Source: Candidatus Rifleibacteriota bacterium | GTDB taxonomy: Bacteria > Muiribacteriota > Ozemobacteria > Ozemobacterales > Ozemobacteraceae | DNA length: 58,346 bases | Assembly: GCA_905236675.1 (NCBI GenBank) | Contig: CAJOND010000034.1 | Location: 1 to 58,346 of the forward strand | Direction of reading: 5' to 3' | Shown here: piece after piece, positions 52,095 through 58,346 of the stretch | How the letters are laid out: every line of letters starts with the position of its first letter | Position numbering within the stretch: position 1 is the first letter of the stretch | Position numbers and translations under genes: made by a program | Notes under the pieces: generated by a model | Seen by the model: only the letters and a program-made list of their open reading frames with translations | Told to the model about the DNA's origin: nothing | Database searches by the model: none

Positions 52095-52910
52095 TTAAAA
52101 CTTAAGAATAAATTCAGTCCAGACTTTTTGTTCTTTTGATGATTTTTTTTCTACTTCTGGGCGATTTTCGTTAGAATAACCAGCTTTAATTGAAACATCA
52201 GAAGTAGCTTCAACTATACCTTCTACTTCAACATTTTCTTTTAAATCAAAAGTATCCATAACTGTCTTTTTAAAAGCAACTTTACCCTTTAAAGTAGGTT
52301 TAAAAGAATAAACTGCTTCTAAATAATAATCAGAAGAAATCAAAGAAGGATTTGAGCCATCTTCTGAAGAATTCATAGAAGAGGCACGAACTGGCGAAGA
52401 TGAAACGGACTGTTGATTGCCAGAACCTATAGTCAAATTAGACTTATTGTATTCACCATAAAGACTTAATTTACCTGTTCTACCAGAAAGACTGAAAGAT
52501 GAGGCACTAGAATCACCAAAGCCTATTGCATTATCTTCGTATGAACTATTCAGAGTAATAACAGACTTCAAATCATTCTGATTATTATTATCTTTTACAC
52601 TATCGGTAAAATTATTCGATAAAGCAAAACCCTTAAAACCTGTATCTATATGTTCTGCTTCGGACGGGAAAACTTTACCTACATTCTGATAACCTAAAAT
52701 CTGACTACCAAGAGAAAGGTTAAATTCACTTGAAAACAAATCAGATTTGGATGAAGCTGAATTTATATCTTTAGAATTTTCTATTTCGCTATTCAACTTA
52801 AAATCAGATATATTATCCAGCGTTTCAAGAGATTGAGCATAGGAATATGGTACATTAGCCATTAGGCTAAGTACAATGACTAAAAGTAAATTTTTAATAC
52901 TCTTTTTCAT
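52095..52910 (-). CDS. secreted barrel-like or surface protein of unknown function
   Basis: Family not recognised. The inner ATG at 52910 is chosen because AAGGAATAAA precedes it and the signal peptide begins there (MKKSIKNLLLVIVLSLMANV, cut near YSYA). The mature region is Ser/Asn/Asp-rich with alternating strand-like text (SLSGRTGKLSLYGEYNKSNL, YYLEAVYSFKPTLKGKVAF, SIKAGYSNENRPE) and ends in Phe (EFILKF), which suggests an outer-membrane beta barrel. It is 8 bases upstream of spoVG on the same strand. Topology is inferred only. Confidence 0.65.
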   Translation of the reverse strand: MKKSIKNLLLVIVLSLMANVPYSYAQSLETLDNISDFKLNSEIENSKDINSASSKSDLFSSEFNLSLGSQILGYQNVGKVFPSEAEHIDTGFKGFALSNNFTDSVKDNNNQNDLKSVITLNSSYEDNAIGFGDSSASSFSLSGRTGKLSLYGEYNKSNLTIGSGNQQSVSSSPVRASSMNSSEDGSNPSLISSDYYLEAVYSFKPTLKGKVAFKKTVMDTFDLKENVEVEGIVEATSDVSIKAGYSNENRPEVEKKSSKEQKVWTEFILKF

Positions 52911-52980
52911 TTTATTCCTTCGCAATTCCATAATTTAATTATACAGTATAATATTCATTTCGACAATATTCAAGCAAAAT

Positions 52981-53685
52981 TTATGTAAATGAAAAAAAAG
53001 CTTTTTCAAGACTTTCATATTTTCCAATAATATTATCTATGCTATCACAAACCTGTAATTTTCCTTTGTTTATAATAGCTATATGAGTAACTAATTTTTC
53101 TACTACTTCTAGAACATGACTAGAAAATATAATTGTTGTACCTTCTTTTGACATTTTTTTTAACATTTCTTTAAAGTCTCTGGTTGCTTGAGGATCCAAA
53201 CCATTGAAGGGCTCATCCAATATAAGCAGTGAAGGATTATGTACAACTATGCTTGCCAAAGCCAACTTTTTTTTCATGCCAAAACTATAATTAGCAGTAT
53301 ATTCTTCTGCAGCGTCTTTCAAACCAAAAGATTCTAATAAATCGTTAATTTTTTGTTCCCTTGTTGAAGAATCTACACAATAAACATCTGCAACAAAATT
53401 TAAAAATTGTCTGCCGGTAAGATAATCATATAAAAATACTTCATCAGGCAAATACCCTACTTTAGCTTTAATTGCTGTAGGATTTGAAGCGACATCTAAA
53501 CCATCTATGATAGCTGTACCAGACGTAGGCTGTAGCAACCCCATAAGCATTTTTAATGTAGTTGTTTTACCAGCCCCATTTGCACCTAAAAAACCAAACA
53601 TAGCTCCTTTGGGAATTTCTAAGCAAAGATTATCAACAGCAATGTTTTCATTAAATTTTCTTGTAAGATGAGATAATGTAATCAT
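52981..53685 (-). CDS. ABC transporter ATP-binding protein (NatA/CcmA-like)
   Basis: Cytoplasmic ATPase of an ABC-2-type exporter. Walker A is GANGAGKTTTLK (~34-45), the signature YSFGMKKKLALAS (Phe replaces the first Gly of the usual motif), Walker B LLILDEPFNGLD and the switch His SSHVLE. The 234-aa length is normal. No permease gene adjoins it; upstream is an HD-domain gene whose stop it overlaps by one base. The partner is presumably encoded elsewhere. Confidence 0.92.
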   Translation of the reverse strand: MITLSHLTRKFNENIAVDNLCLEIPKGAMFGFLGANGAGKTTTLKMLMGLLQPTSGTAIIDGLDVASNPTAIKAKVGYLPDEVFLYDYLTGRQFLNFVADVYCVDSSTREQKINDLLESFGLKDAAEEYTANYSFGMKKKLALASIVVHNPSLLILDEPFNGLDPQATRDFKEMLKKMSKEGTTIIFSSHVLEVVEKLVTHIAIINKGKLQVCDSIDNIIGKYESLEKAFFSFT

Positions 53686-54269
53686 TACAATTCACCTTTT
53701 ATTCGTTTATCTCTATTTATTAAAAGGAAATTTGCATAGTCAGATATTTCTGGAAATTCTTCAAAGACTTTAAAGGTAAATTTATTATCCCAAAAGTCTT
53801 TCAGCCCGGAAAACCCTGCTTTTTCATATTCCGCAGCAGTAACAAGCATTTCAAGTTTATCTATAGCCTTAACGAACCTTCCTTCTATGCTATTACCTTC
53901 TTCAAATTCTTTAAACAATTCTAAGCTTTCTTTTGCAATATCACTTCCTAAAGGCATTAGAACATCTTCTATTGCTTGTGTTTCTATAGAATCTTTATTT
54001 TGAAAGTATTTTAAAGTTACAAATGGAATATCCCCAACTCTAGTTTCACCAATTTCATGAACAATTGCTATTGAAACAGCCTTATTCCTGTCTATTTTAT
54101 TTTTTATCAGTGAAGAAAGATAATAAGTGAGGAAAACAACGCCAAAACAATGGTCAGCAATAGATTCCCCATCTCTAATTCCTCGAAGTTGCCAACCTGT
54201 TCTACGAATTTTTTTTAATGTTAGAAAATCTCGGATAACTTTATCTAATTCAGTATTCTTTATGCTCAT
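53685..54269 (-). CDS. HD-domain phosphohydrolase (HDDC2/YfbR-like)
   Basis: Metal-dependent phosphohydrolase, probably acting on deoxyribonucleoside 5'-monophosphates as YfbR and human HDDC2 do. The metal-site text is SIADHCFGV (first H), AIVHEIGETRVGDI (HE in place of HD), and the downstream Asp in RFVKAIDKLEML. The 194-aa length fits. The stop codon overlaps the ABC gene's ATG by one base, so the two are translated together even though the functions seem unrelated. Confidence 0.85.
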   Translation of the reverse strand: MSIKNTELDKVIRDFLTLKKIRRTGWQLRGIRDGESIADHCFGVVFLTYYLSSLIKNKIDRNKAVSIAIVHEIGETRVGDIPFVTLKYFQNKDSIETQAIEDVLMPLGSDIAKESLELFKEFEEGNSIEGRFVKAIDKLEMLVTAAEYEKAGFSGLKDFWDNKFTFKVFEEFPEISDYANFLLINRDKRIKGEL

Positions 54270-54366
54270 ATAATTAATCCCATAAAAATCTAATCAAAAT
54301 AAAAAAAAATTCAATAGATAATATTGAACTTTATAAAACCTCTGTAAATATAAAAAATAACATATA

Positions 54367-54400
54367 AAAAAATTTGGAGCGTTTAAACTCCAAATTTTTT
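54367..54400 (-). terminator. intrinsic terminator after the secG operon
   Basis: A 13-bp stem (54367-54379 with 54388-54400, core AATTTGGAG/CTCCAAATT) has A/T runs on both sides and overlaps the stop of the small gene. On the minus strand the stem is followed by a T run. Confidence 0.85.
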
Positions 54401-54590
54401 AAGACATATCTATTATTCCTACAAATAGTAGGAAAATACCCAATAAAATATAAATTATGCGAGCACCTTGTCGTCCAAATATATCAACAAAAAGTCTGGC
54501 TCTGTGATTATTCATATAGAAATCGAAATCAAATGCAGCGCAGACTATGCTGAATATTCCGACTATTATTACTAGTATACTGGAAATAAT
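54399..54590 (-). CDS. small membrane protein resembling immunity protein 17 (Imm17), no canonical start codon
   Basis: A frame of 63 codons directly follows secG. It reads ISSILVIIVGIFSIVCAAF, then a hydrophilic loop FDFYMNNHRARLFVDIFGRQ ending in the G-A-R of the family, then a second span IIYILLGIFLLFVGI. The pattern of a span, an aromatic/Arg loop ending FGRxGAR, and a second span is that of Imm17, a family assigned to toxin neutralisation though also found alone. No ATG, GTG or TTG lies in frame after the upstream stop. The boundary used is an ATT after GATGGGG. One extra G in the GGGG run at 54593-54596 would put an ATG (54596-54598) in frame, overlapping the secG stop as TGATG. Size and pattern support a real gene. 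Confidence 0.7.
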   Translation of the reverse strand: MISSILVIIVGIFSIVCAAFDFDFYMNNHRARLFVDIFGRQGARIIYILLGIFLLFVGIIDMS

Positions 54591-54597
54591 AGCCCCA

Positions 54598-55281
54598 TCA
54601 GAGTCCGTTTACACCAGGAACACCTGTTTGAGGTGGAAGTTGCTGGCTTTTGTCTTCTGACTTAATAGGTTCACCGGGAACAATATCTGTAGGTATAGTG
54701 TTAATAGAAGTCTGTGGAACATTTTCAGATACAGGAGCTGGAGTTGGAACAGTGACTGGCGCAACTGGAGCATTTTCTGTTGCTGGCGTTGGAACAGTGA
54801 CTGGTGCAACTGGAGCATTTTCTGTTACTGGAGTTGGAACAGTGACAGGTACAACCGGAGCATTTTCTGTTACTGGTGTTGGAACAGGGACAGGTGCAAC
54901 CGGAGCATTTTCTGGAGCTGTAGTTGGAAGAGAAGAAAATGGCATTGGATTTACTGGATTGGTATTAGGAACTTGTACTGGAACTGGATTTTGACTTGGA
55001 ATAGCAGTAATTGGCTGATTATTCATAGCCATTTCATTGCTTTCTTCCCAACCTGGACCAAAAACAGCTATAATAAGTGAAGTTATCATAAAGACTATAG
55101 CAAGATAAGTAGTCATTTTTGAAATCTGAGTTTCAGCACCACGTTCTCCAAATAGGGTTGCAGAAGCTCCTCCACCAAATGCCCCAGCAAGACCTTCGCC
55201 TTTATCCGCCTGAAAAAGGACGATAACGATCAATGCTATGCATACAACAAGATGAACAAATTTAACAAGAATAGCTAACAT
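54598..55281 (-). CDS. secG: preprotein translocase subunit SecG with long repetitive tail
   Basis: Inner-membrane component of the SecYEG channel. The first ~75 residues are SecG: two spans with the conserved loop VLFQADKGEGLAGAFGGGAS and FGERGAETQISKMT. The inner ATG at 55281 is used; a TTG three codons upstream lies too close to the GGAG ribosome site. After residue ~80 comes a ~145-residue Pro/Val/Thr-rich tail with about four copies of a 15-residue unit (core TENAPVAPVTVPTP). The tail's function is unknown. It shares an operon with the Imm17-like gene. Confidence 0.9.
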   Translation of the reverse strand: MLAILVKFVHLVVCIALIVIVLFQADKGEGLAGAFGGGASATLFGERGAETQISKMTTYLAIVFMITSLIIAVFGPGWEESNEMAMNNQPITAIPSQNPVPVQVPNTNPVNPMPFSSLPTTAPENAPVAPVPVPTPVTENAPVVPVTVPTPVTENAPVAPVTVPTPATENAPVAPVTVPTPAPVSENVPQTSINTIPTDIVPGEPIKSEDKSQQLPPQTGVPGVNGL

Positions 55282-55439
55282 AAAACACAAGACTCCTTTG
55301 AGTTCTGTACAAAATCATAATTATGAGTGAATGAGTTTAGCAATTGAAAGAAAATTTGTCAATATTTTTATAAAAATCACAATATATTTAATAGTAGTAT
55401 TAATTAAAGTTAATTAATTTGAAAAAAAAAATTATACTA

Positions 55440-55468
55440 TTGATATGAGATAAAAAAAAATATAGAAT
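55440..55468 (+). promoter_or_regulatory. sigma-70-type promoter of clpP
   Basis: TTGATA (55440-55445), 17 bases, TAGAAT (55463-55468). The leader is about 30 bases to the ATG at 55506. Confidence 0.55.
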
Positions 55469-55505
55469 TTATTGGTTGTATAATGAATTTTCTTATGGAG
55501 ATTAT

Positions 55506-56138
55506 ATGAAAAAGAATATTTTTGCCAAAACACGTCTTGATGATGAAGATGATGAACCAATAGAAGAAGAACGTGAACGTCCAACAGAACTCAGTGAAAT
55601 AATAGAACAAAAACTATTAGATAATCGTCAGATTTTCTTATGGGGAGCAGTAGAAGATGAATCTGCTCAAGACATAGTATCAAAATTGCTCTATCTTGAA
55701 ACACTGAAACCCGGAGAACCAATTACGCTCTTTATCAGCAGTCCTGGTGGTGTGGTAACCAGTGGAATGGCTATCATAGACACAATGAATTTGATTTCAT
55801 CTCCAGTTCACACCGTTTGTATGGGTCTTGCAGCCTCTATGGGGTCTTTGATTCTTTCCGCTGGTGAAAAAGGAAAAAGATTCATATTCCCATATGGCAG
55901 AGTTATGATTCATCAACCTAGCGTAGAATATCTATATGGTCAAGCTTCAGATCTAGAAATCCAAGCGCGCGAAATAGTAAAAACCAAAGAAATATCTGCA
56001 GAAATTCTTGGTAAAAACTGTGGAAAAAGTAAAGATAAAGTATTGAAAGATCTAGACAGAGACTACTGGATGGATTCAAAAGAATCTATTGAGTATGGAA
56101 TTGTTGACGGCATTTATAAAATGCCAAGTAAGAAATAA
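55506..56138 (+). CDS. clpP: ATP-dependent Clp protease proteolytic subunit
   Basis: Serine protease that forms a tetradecameric chamber with Clp ATPases. The catalytic triad is visible: Ser111 (LAASMGSL), His136 (VMIHQPS) and Asp186 (DRDYWMD), with the FISSPGGVVTSGMAI oxyanion-side strand. The ATG at 55506 is preferred over a TTG ten codons upstream, as ATGGAG sits just before it. The N-terminal ~28 residues are unusually acidic (DDEDDEPIEEERERP) and may replace the usual propeptide. No clpX is adjacent. A terminator follows. Confidence 0.94.
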   Translation: MKKNIFAKTRLDDEDDEPIEEERERPTELSEIIEQKLLDNRQIFLWGAVEDESAQDIVSKLLYLETLKPGEPITLFISSPGGVVTSGMAIIDTMNLISSPVHTVCMGLAASMGSLILSAGEKGKRFIFPYGRVMIHQPSVEYLYGQASDLEIQAREIVKTKEISAEILGKNCGKSKDKVLKDLDRDYWMDSKESIEYGIVDGIYKMPSKK

Positions 56139-56167
56139 AAATCTTTATAGAGTTTTAATTCTATAAC

Positions 56168-56203
56168 AAAAACTCCCTCTTAAATCACTCAGAGGGAGTT
56201 TTT
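56168..56203 (+). terminator. intrinsic terminator of clpP
   Basis: A perfect 13-bp stem (AAAAACTCCCTCT and its complement, loop of ten bases), with a T run in its 3' arm; the symmetrical A run allows action in both directions. Confidence 0.88.
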
Positions 56204-56247
56204 GGTTTCAAAAAATAACTATAAAATTAAGCTAATTTATGATTTTC

Positions 56248-56403
56248 TTATTTTCCTTCGCATGCTTTAGTAAAAGCTGCAGATTCTTCGTCGGTTGTTT
56301 CATGCTTTTTGAAAGAAAGAAGAATAAATCTTTTCTTGTCTAAAGGTGAAGTTTTTATTTTCCCTTCAAAACAATAGAAACAGTTAATATCATCTTTTTT
56401 CAT
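56248..56403 (-). CDS. 51-residue protein with a CxxC motif
   Basis: A short gene beginning MKKDDINCFYCFEGKIKTSP and ending FTKACEGK. It has a CFYC pair at residues 8-11 and a third Cys three residues before the end, consistent with a small zinc-binding or redox-active protein. No family recognised. It overlaps the preceding gene's end by 14 bases, and a purine run (GGAAAAAAG) precedes the ATG. The codon use is like its neighbours, so it looks genuine. Confidence 0.65.
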   Translation of the reverse strand: MKKDDINCFYCFEGKIKTSPLDKKRFILLSFKKHETTDEESAAFTKACEGK

Positions 56404-56902
56404 CTTTTTTCCATTTGCTCATATCACCATAAGGGTCTTTAATTACTGCTCCGCTGGGTGCAGTAATGATATAGCCTTTAACAGTATAAGTATCATCTTT
56501 TTCATTGTATTCATATCCGTAAATATGAGCAAAAGTATAGGCTTCGCCATCTGCATCTGGATATGCATAAACCTTATCATCGTGTTTAGCAATTTTCTTA
56601 CCGAAAAATTTAAGAGTTATTTCATCAACCATTGTTGCAGGAATAAGTTTAAAATTCTCAATTTCACCTTTTGAAGTCTCTAATTTATTATAACGGTTTT
56701 TATAAATATGACCTTGTGCAAAATTAAGCATTAATGCGTCAGAAAGCTCATTTTCCGCAAAATCATCTAAGAAAACTTCTGCAAAATTGCTGAAAAACAA
56801 ACTGATTTTCTTTTCTTCATCTTTTGTCCAGGTTTTTGGAGCAGCAAAAGATAAAGTTGTAATTCCAAGAACTAAAAACCAAGCTATTATTATTTTTTTC
56901 AT
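56390..56902 (-). CDS. secreted hypothetical protein
   Basis: No family recognised. A signal peptide (MKKIIIAWFLVLGITTLSFA) is followed by ~150 residues with helices early (KTWTKDEEKKISLFFSNFAE) and a beta-rich second half (YTFAHIYGYEYNEKDDTYTV, KGYIITAPSGAVIKDP). A similar architecture occurs in DUF-type periplasmic proteins of unknown role. It lies 14 bases downstream of yhbY and overlaps the 51-codon gene, so yhbY and these two form an operon. Confidence 0.72.
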   Translation of the reverse strand: MKKIIIAWFLVLGITTLSFAAPKTWTKDEEKKISLFFSNFAEVFLDDFAENELSDALMLNFAQGHIYKNRYNKLETSKGEIENFKLIPATMVDEITLKFFGKKIAKHDDKVYAYPDADGEAYTFAHIYGYEYNEKDDTYTVKGYIITAPSGAVIKDPYGDMSKWKKDEKR

Positions 56903-56916
56903 TATTTTTTCCTTTC

Positions 56917-57216
56917 TTACTTTGGTAATTCTATCTTCTTAGGCTTATTTTCAAAAGGCTTGAAAAGAAGAATTGTTCGTCCAATTATTCTTACCAAAGT
57001 AGCCTTAGTAGCTTTAACAGATTCTTCAGCAACTTCTTCAGCTGTATTCGGGGAAGAATCAAGAATCTTAATTTTAATTAATTCATGAGAGTTAAAAGCT
57101 TCAGAAACACTTTCTATAACTTTTGCTTCCAAACCGTTTTTGCCAACTCTAACGATTGGATCCATCTGGTTTGCAAGAGCTTCAAGAAACTTTCTTTGGT
57201 TCGATGCTAATTTCAC
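56917..57216 (-). CDS. yhbY: YhbY-family RNA-binding protein (CRM domain)
   Basis: Small ribosome-associated protein that binds the large-subunit precursor. The CRM fold is clear: LASNQRKFLEALANQMDPIV, then RVGKNGLEAKVIESVSEAFN, ELIKIKIL and the terminal RIIGRTILLFKP. The frame runs 11 codons further upstream, but the GTG at 57216 follows GGAGG by 10 bases and yields 99 aa, the normal size. Its ribosome site lies inside a strong hairpin (57225-57270), so translation may be controlled. Confidence 0.9.
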   Translation of the reverse strand: MKLASNQRKFLEALANQMDPIVRVGKNGLEAKVIESVSEAFNSHELIKIKILDSSPNTAEEVAEESVKATKATLVRIIGRTILLFKPFENKPKKIELPK

Positions 57217-57224
57217 AATAAAAT

Positions 57225-57270
57225 ATCCTCCGAATAAACTTTTTAGCAATTATAGTTTATTTCGGAGGAT
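57225..57270 (-). promoter_or_regulatory. hairpin that sequesters the yhbY ribosome binding site
   Basis: Sixteen paired bases with one bulged base: on the mRNA, ATCCTCCG-A-AATAAACT pairs with AGTTTATTCGGAGGAT around a 13-base loop. The 3' arm contains the GGAGG used for yhbY. The element may also terminate the upstream gene. Nothing indicates the controlling signal. Confidence 0.7.
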
Positions 57271-57299
57271 TAGGCAACTTTAAGAGTTTAAATTATAAA

Positions 57300-58346
57300 T
57301 TATGGAACTACAGGGCCATTATTAAAGGTAATTTCGTAATGGTTACCATGTATCAGTTTTCCTGTAATCATTTCTTCACAACAGTAAGAACATCCATCTT
57401 CTGTTTTATAAATAAAAGCATTTGAAGGAACTCCATCTTTTACCTGGTCAGCAGTACAGAATGGATAACCATTAAATTTTCCATAATCATTTTCGATAAA
57501 GTTTACGGTACCTGTTACAGTGCCTCCAGCAGGAATTGTATTATTTTTACTATCTACAAAAAAGCCTTGAAGTCTAATGTAACCACTTCCGCCAGAACCA
57601 TTTTTATAATCACCGTATATTTGGAATCCTAAGCCTTTGTTATCAGATTCTCGACCTATTGTAAGAGTAGAAGACGTAGCATTTTTAAGTGAAACTATTA
57701 CGCTTAACGCTCCATCAAAAGGTTCTTCTCCTCTGTCGTCAGTGTCGGTGTCAGTGTCAGTGTCGGTATTAGTATTAGTATTAGTATTAGTGTTGGTGTT
57801 GGTGTTGGTGTTAGTGTTAGTATTAGTATCTGTATCAGGATTCAGACCGGGATCTGGATCTGGTTCAGGTTCAGGTTCAGGATCAGGATCAGTATTGGCA
57901 TTTTCTGTCAGAACTTTTGACGCTATAAAATCTTTCTTTTCAGGTTTTAAAGAATCAAGATAACTTTGGTCAGTATAATAAAGAACAGTAGATTCAATAA
58001 TATCTGTTTTTGCTTCTTCATCTGTAATTTCAGAACCGAATTTTGCACGCCATTCTGAAATTCTCCTTGCATGATAATAAAGGAAGCATTCTGTCATTTC
58101 TCTTATTAATATTTCTTTAAATCTTTTAGCCCTTTCAGAGTCATTTAAAGAAACAAAAGCAGGGGCGAACCAGGAATTGTTTGTTACAAATATATACGAT
58201 TCGGATGAGAATGCATCACATGTATCCGTTGTAGGCATATAGCTTACACCCTGTGTACAGGTAGTGAAGTATTTAGGTAATTCTTCAAAAACTTCTTTAA
58301 TTGCTTTTTTCATACCATCCGGCATGGACATCATAGAACTGCTCAA
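57300..58346 (-). CDS. partial gene: secreted or surface protein with Asp/Thr/Pro repeat linker
   Basis: The gene runs off the window's right edge, so its N-terminus is not seen; the TTG at 58346 is not a proven start. Of 348 visible residues, about the first 150 are a helical domain (ELPKYFTTCTQGVSY, LIREMTECFLYYHARRISEW). A low-complexity linker of DP/EP then NT/DT dipeptides spans ~153-205. The last ~135 residues are a beta-rich domain (SVIVSLKNATSSTLTIGRES) with Cys pairs (CSYCCEE). Such acidic dipeptide linkers are common in anchored extracellular proteins. Family unknown. Confidence 0.7.
   Translation of the reverse strand: MSSSMMSMPDGMKKAIKEVFEELPKYFTTCTQGVSYMPTTDTCDAFSSESYIFVTNNSWFAPAFVSLNDSERAKRFKEILIREMTECFLYYHARRISEWRAKFGSEITDEEAKTDIIESTVLYYTDQSYLDSLKPEKKDFIASKVLTENANTDPDPEPEPEPDPDPGLNPDTDTNTNTNTNTNTNTNTNTNTNTDTDTDTDTDDRGEEPFDGALSVIVSLKNATSSTLTIGRESDNKGLGFQIYGDYKNGSGGSGYIRLQGFFVDSKNNTIPAGGTVTGTVNFIENDYGKFNGYPFCTADQVKDGVPSNAFIYKTEDGCSYCCEEMITGKLIHGNHYEITFNNGPVVP
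57735..57893 (-). repeat. 6-base dipeptide-coding repeats
   Basis: Hexamer variants of GTTAGT, GTATTAGT, GGTGTT and GTCAGT code for a run of about 15 Asn-Thr or Asp-Thr pairs, preceded in the protein by about seven Asp-Pro or Glu-Pro pairs. Runs of this kind are prone to length change by slippage in six-base steps, which keep the frame. Confidence 0.85.

Noticed and set aside
54650..54994. A 114-codon plus-strand frame
   Set aside because: It is the antisense shadow of the repetitive SecG tail, with a simple Gly/Thr/Val composition.
57637..57963. A 108-codon plus-strand frame with Val/Ser/Leu repeats
   Set aside because: It is the complement of the dipeptide-coding linker repeats in the partial minus-strand gene.

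Overview
The window is AT-rich, gene-dense bacterial chromosome, probably from an anaerobic, diderm (outer-membrane-bearing) organism. The anaerobe call rests on an indolepyruvate:ferredoxin oxidoreductase pair and a clostripain-type protease. The diderm call rests on secreted proteins ending in aromatic-terminated beta-rich tails, a lipoprotein, type IV pilin-like proteins and an STT3-type oligosaccharyltransferase. SpoVG, DivIC-like, SecG, ClpP, BipA, YhbY, TilS and MurJ are ordinary housekeeping genes. The many pilin-like, TPR, HEAT and TerB-like proteins, together with Maf (DUF115) and LIC_10190-like membrane proteins, remind me of candidate phyla such as Riflebacteria. That is an impression only; no 16S rRNA or ribosomal protein gene is present to settle it.

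Layout. 0-3.5 kb: rRNA methyltransferase (-), then iorAB (+). 3.7-8.5 kb: a barrel-like surface protein, then a sugar ABC cassette (two permeases and a binding protein, no ATPase). 8.5-9.7 kb: tRNA-Arg(CCG), a DivIC/FtsB-like gene and an unknown membrane protein. 9.7-15.9 kb: murJ, clostripain-like protease, GNAT, an STT3 oligosaccharyltransferase and a CopZ-like protein. 16-22.5 kb: a pilin-like operon whose first gene carries an apparent frameshift, a TPR protein and tilS. 22.6-29.4 kb (all -): LOG family protein, unknown, bipA, a glycosyltransferase, a GAF-adenylate cyclase and a pilin-like protein. 29.5-33.1 kb: a broken and an intact copy of a large multi-spanning membrane protein. 33.1-40.7 kb: a glycosylation block with a Maf-type glycosyltransferase, two related secreted proteins, and pseI, pseH and pseC homologues for pseudaminic acid. 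41-48.8 kb: fructose-bisphosphate aldolase, a hairpin-rich non-coding stretch, then a tightly packed four-gene operon (lipoprotein; TPR protein with a 57-bp tandem repeat array and TerB-like tail; periplasmic protein; HEAT-repeat membrane protein). 48.9-58.3 kb: YkgJ-like protein, asnA, spoVG, an ABC ATPase, an HD phosphohydrolase, secG, clpP, yhbY, and two genes of 51 and about 63 codons that are easy to miss.

How it fits together. The strongest theme is protein glycosylation: an STT3 enzyme (N-linked transfer), a Maf-type enzyme (O-linked transfer of nonulosonic acids) and three of the six pseudaminate pathway steps lie in the same window with multi-spanning GT-C-like proteins. The second theme is a cell-surface apparatus of pilin-like proteins and TPR/HEAT/TerB scaffolds. 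The most useful items for follow-up are the STT3 gene, the pse/Maf block, the unexplained 42.4-48.8 kb operon with its repeat array, the two frame-disrupted genes, the immunity-protein-17-like gene with no normal start codon after secG, and the hairpin that hides the yhbY ribosome binding site.
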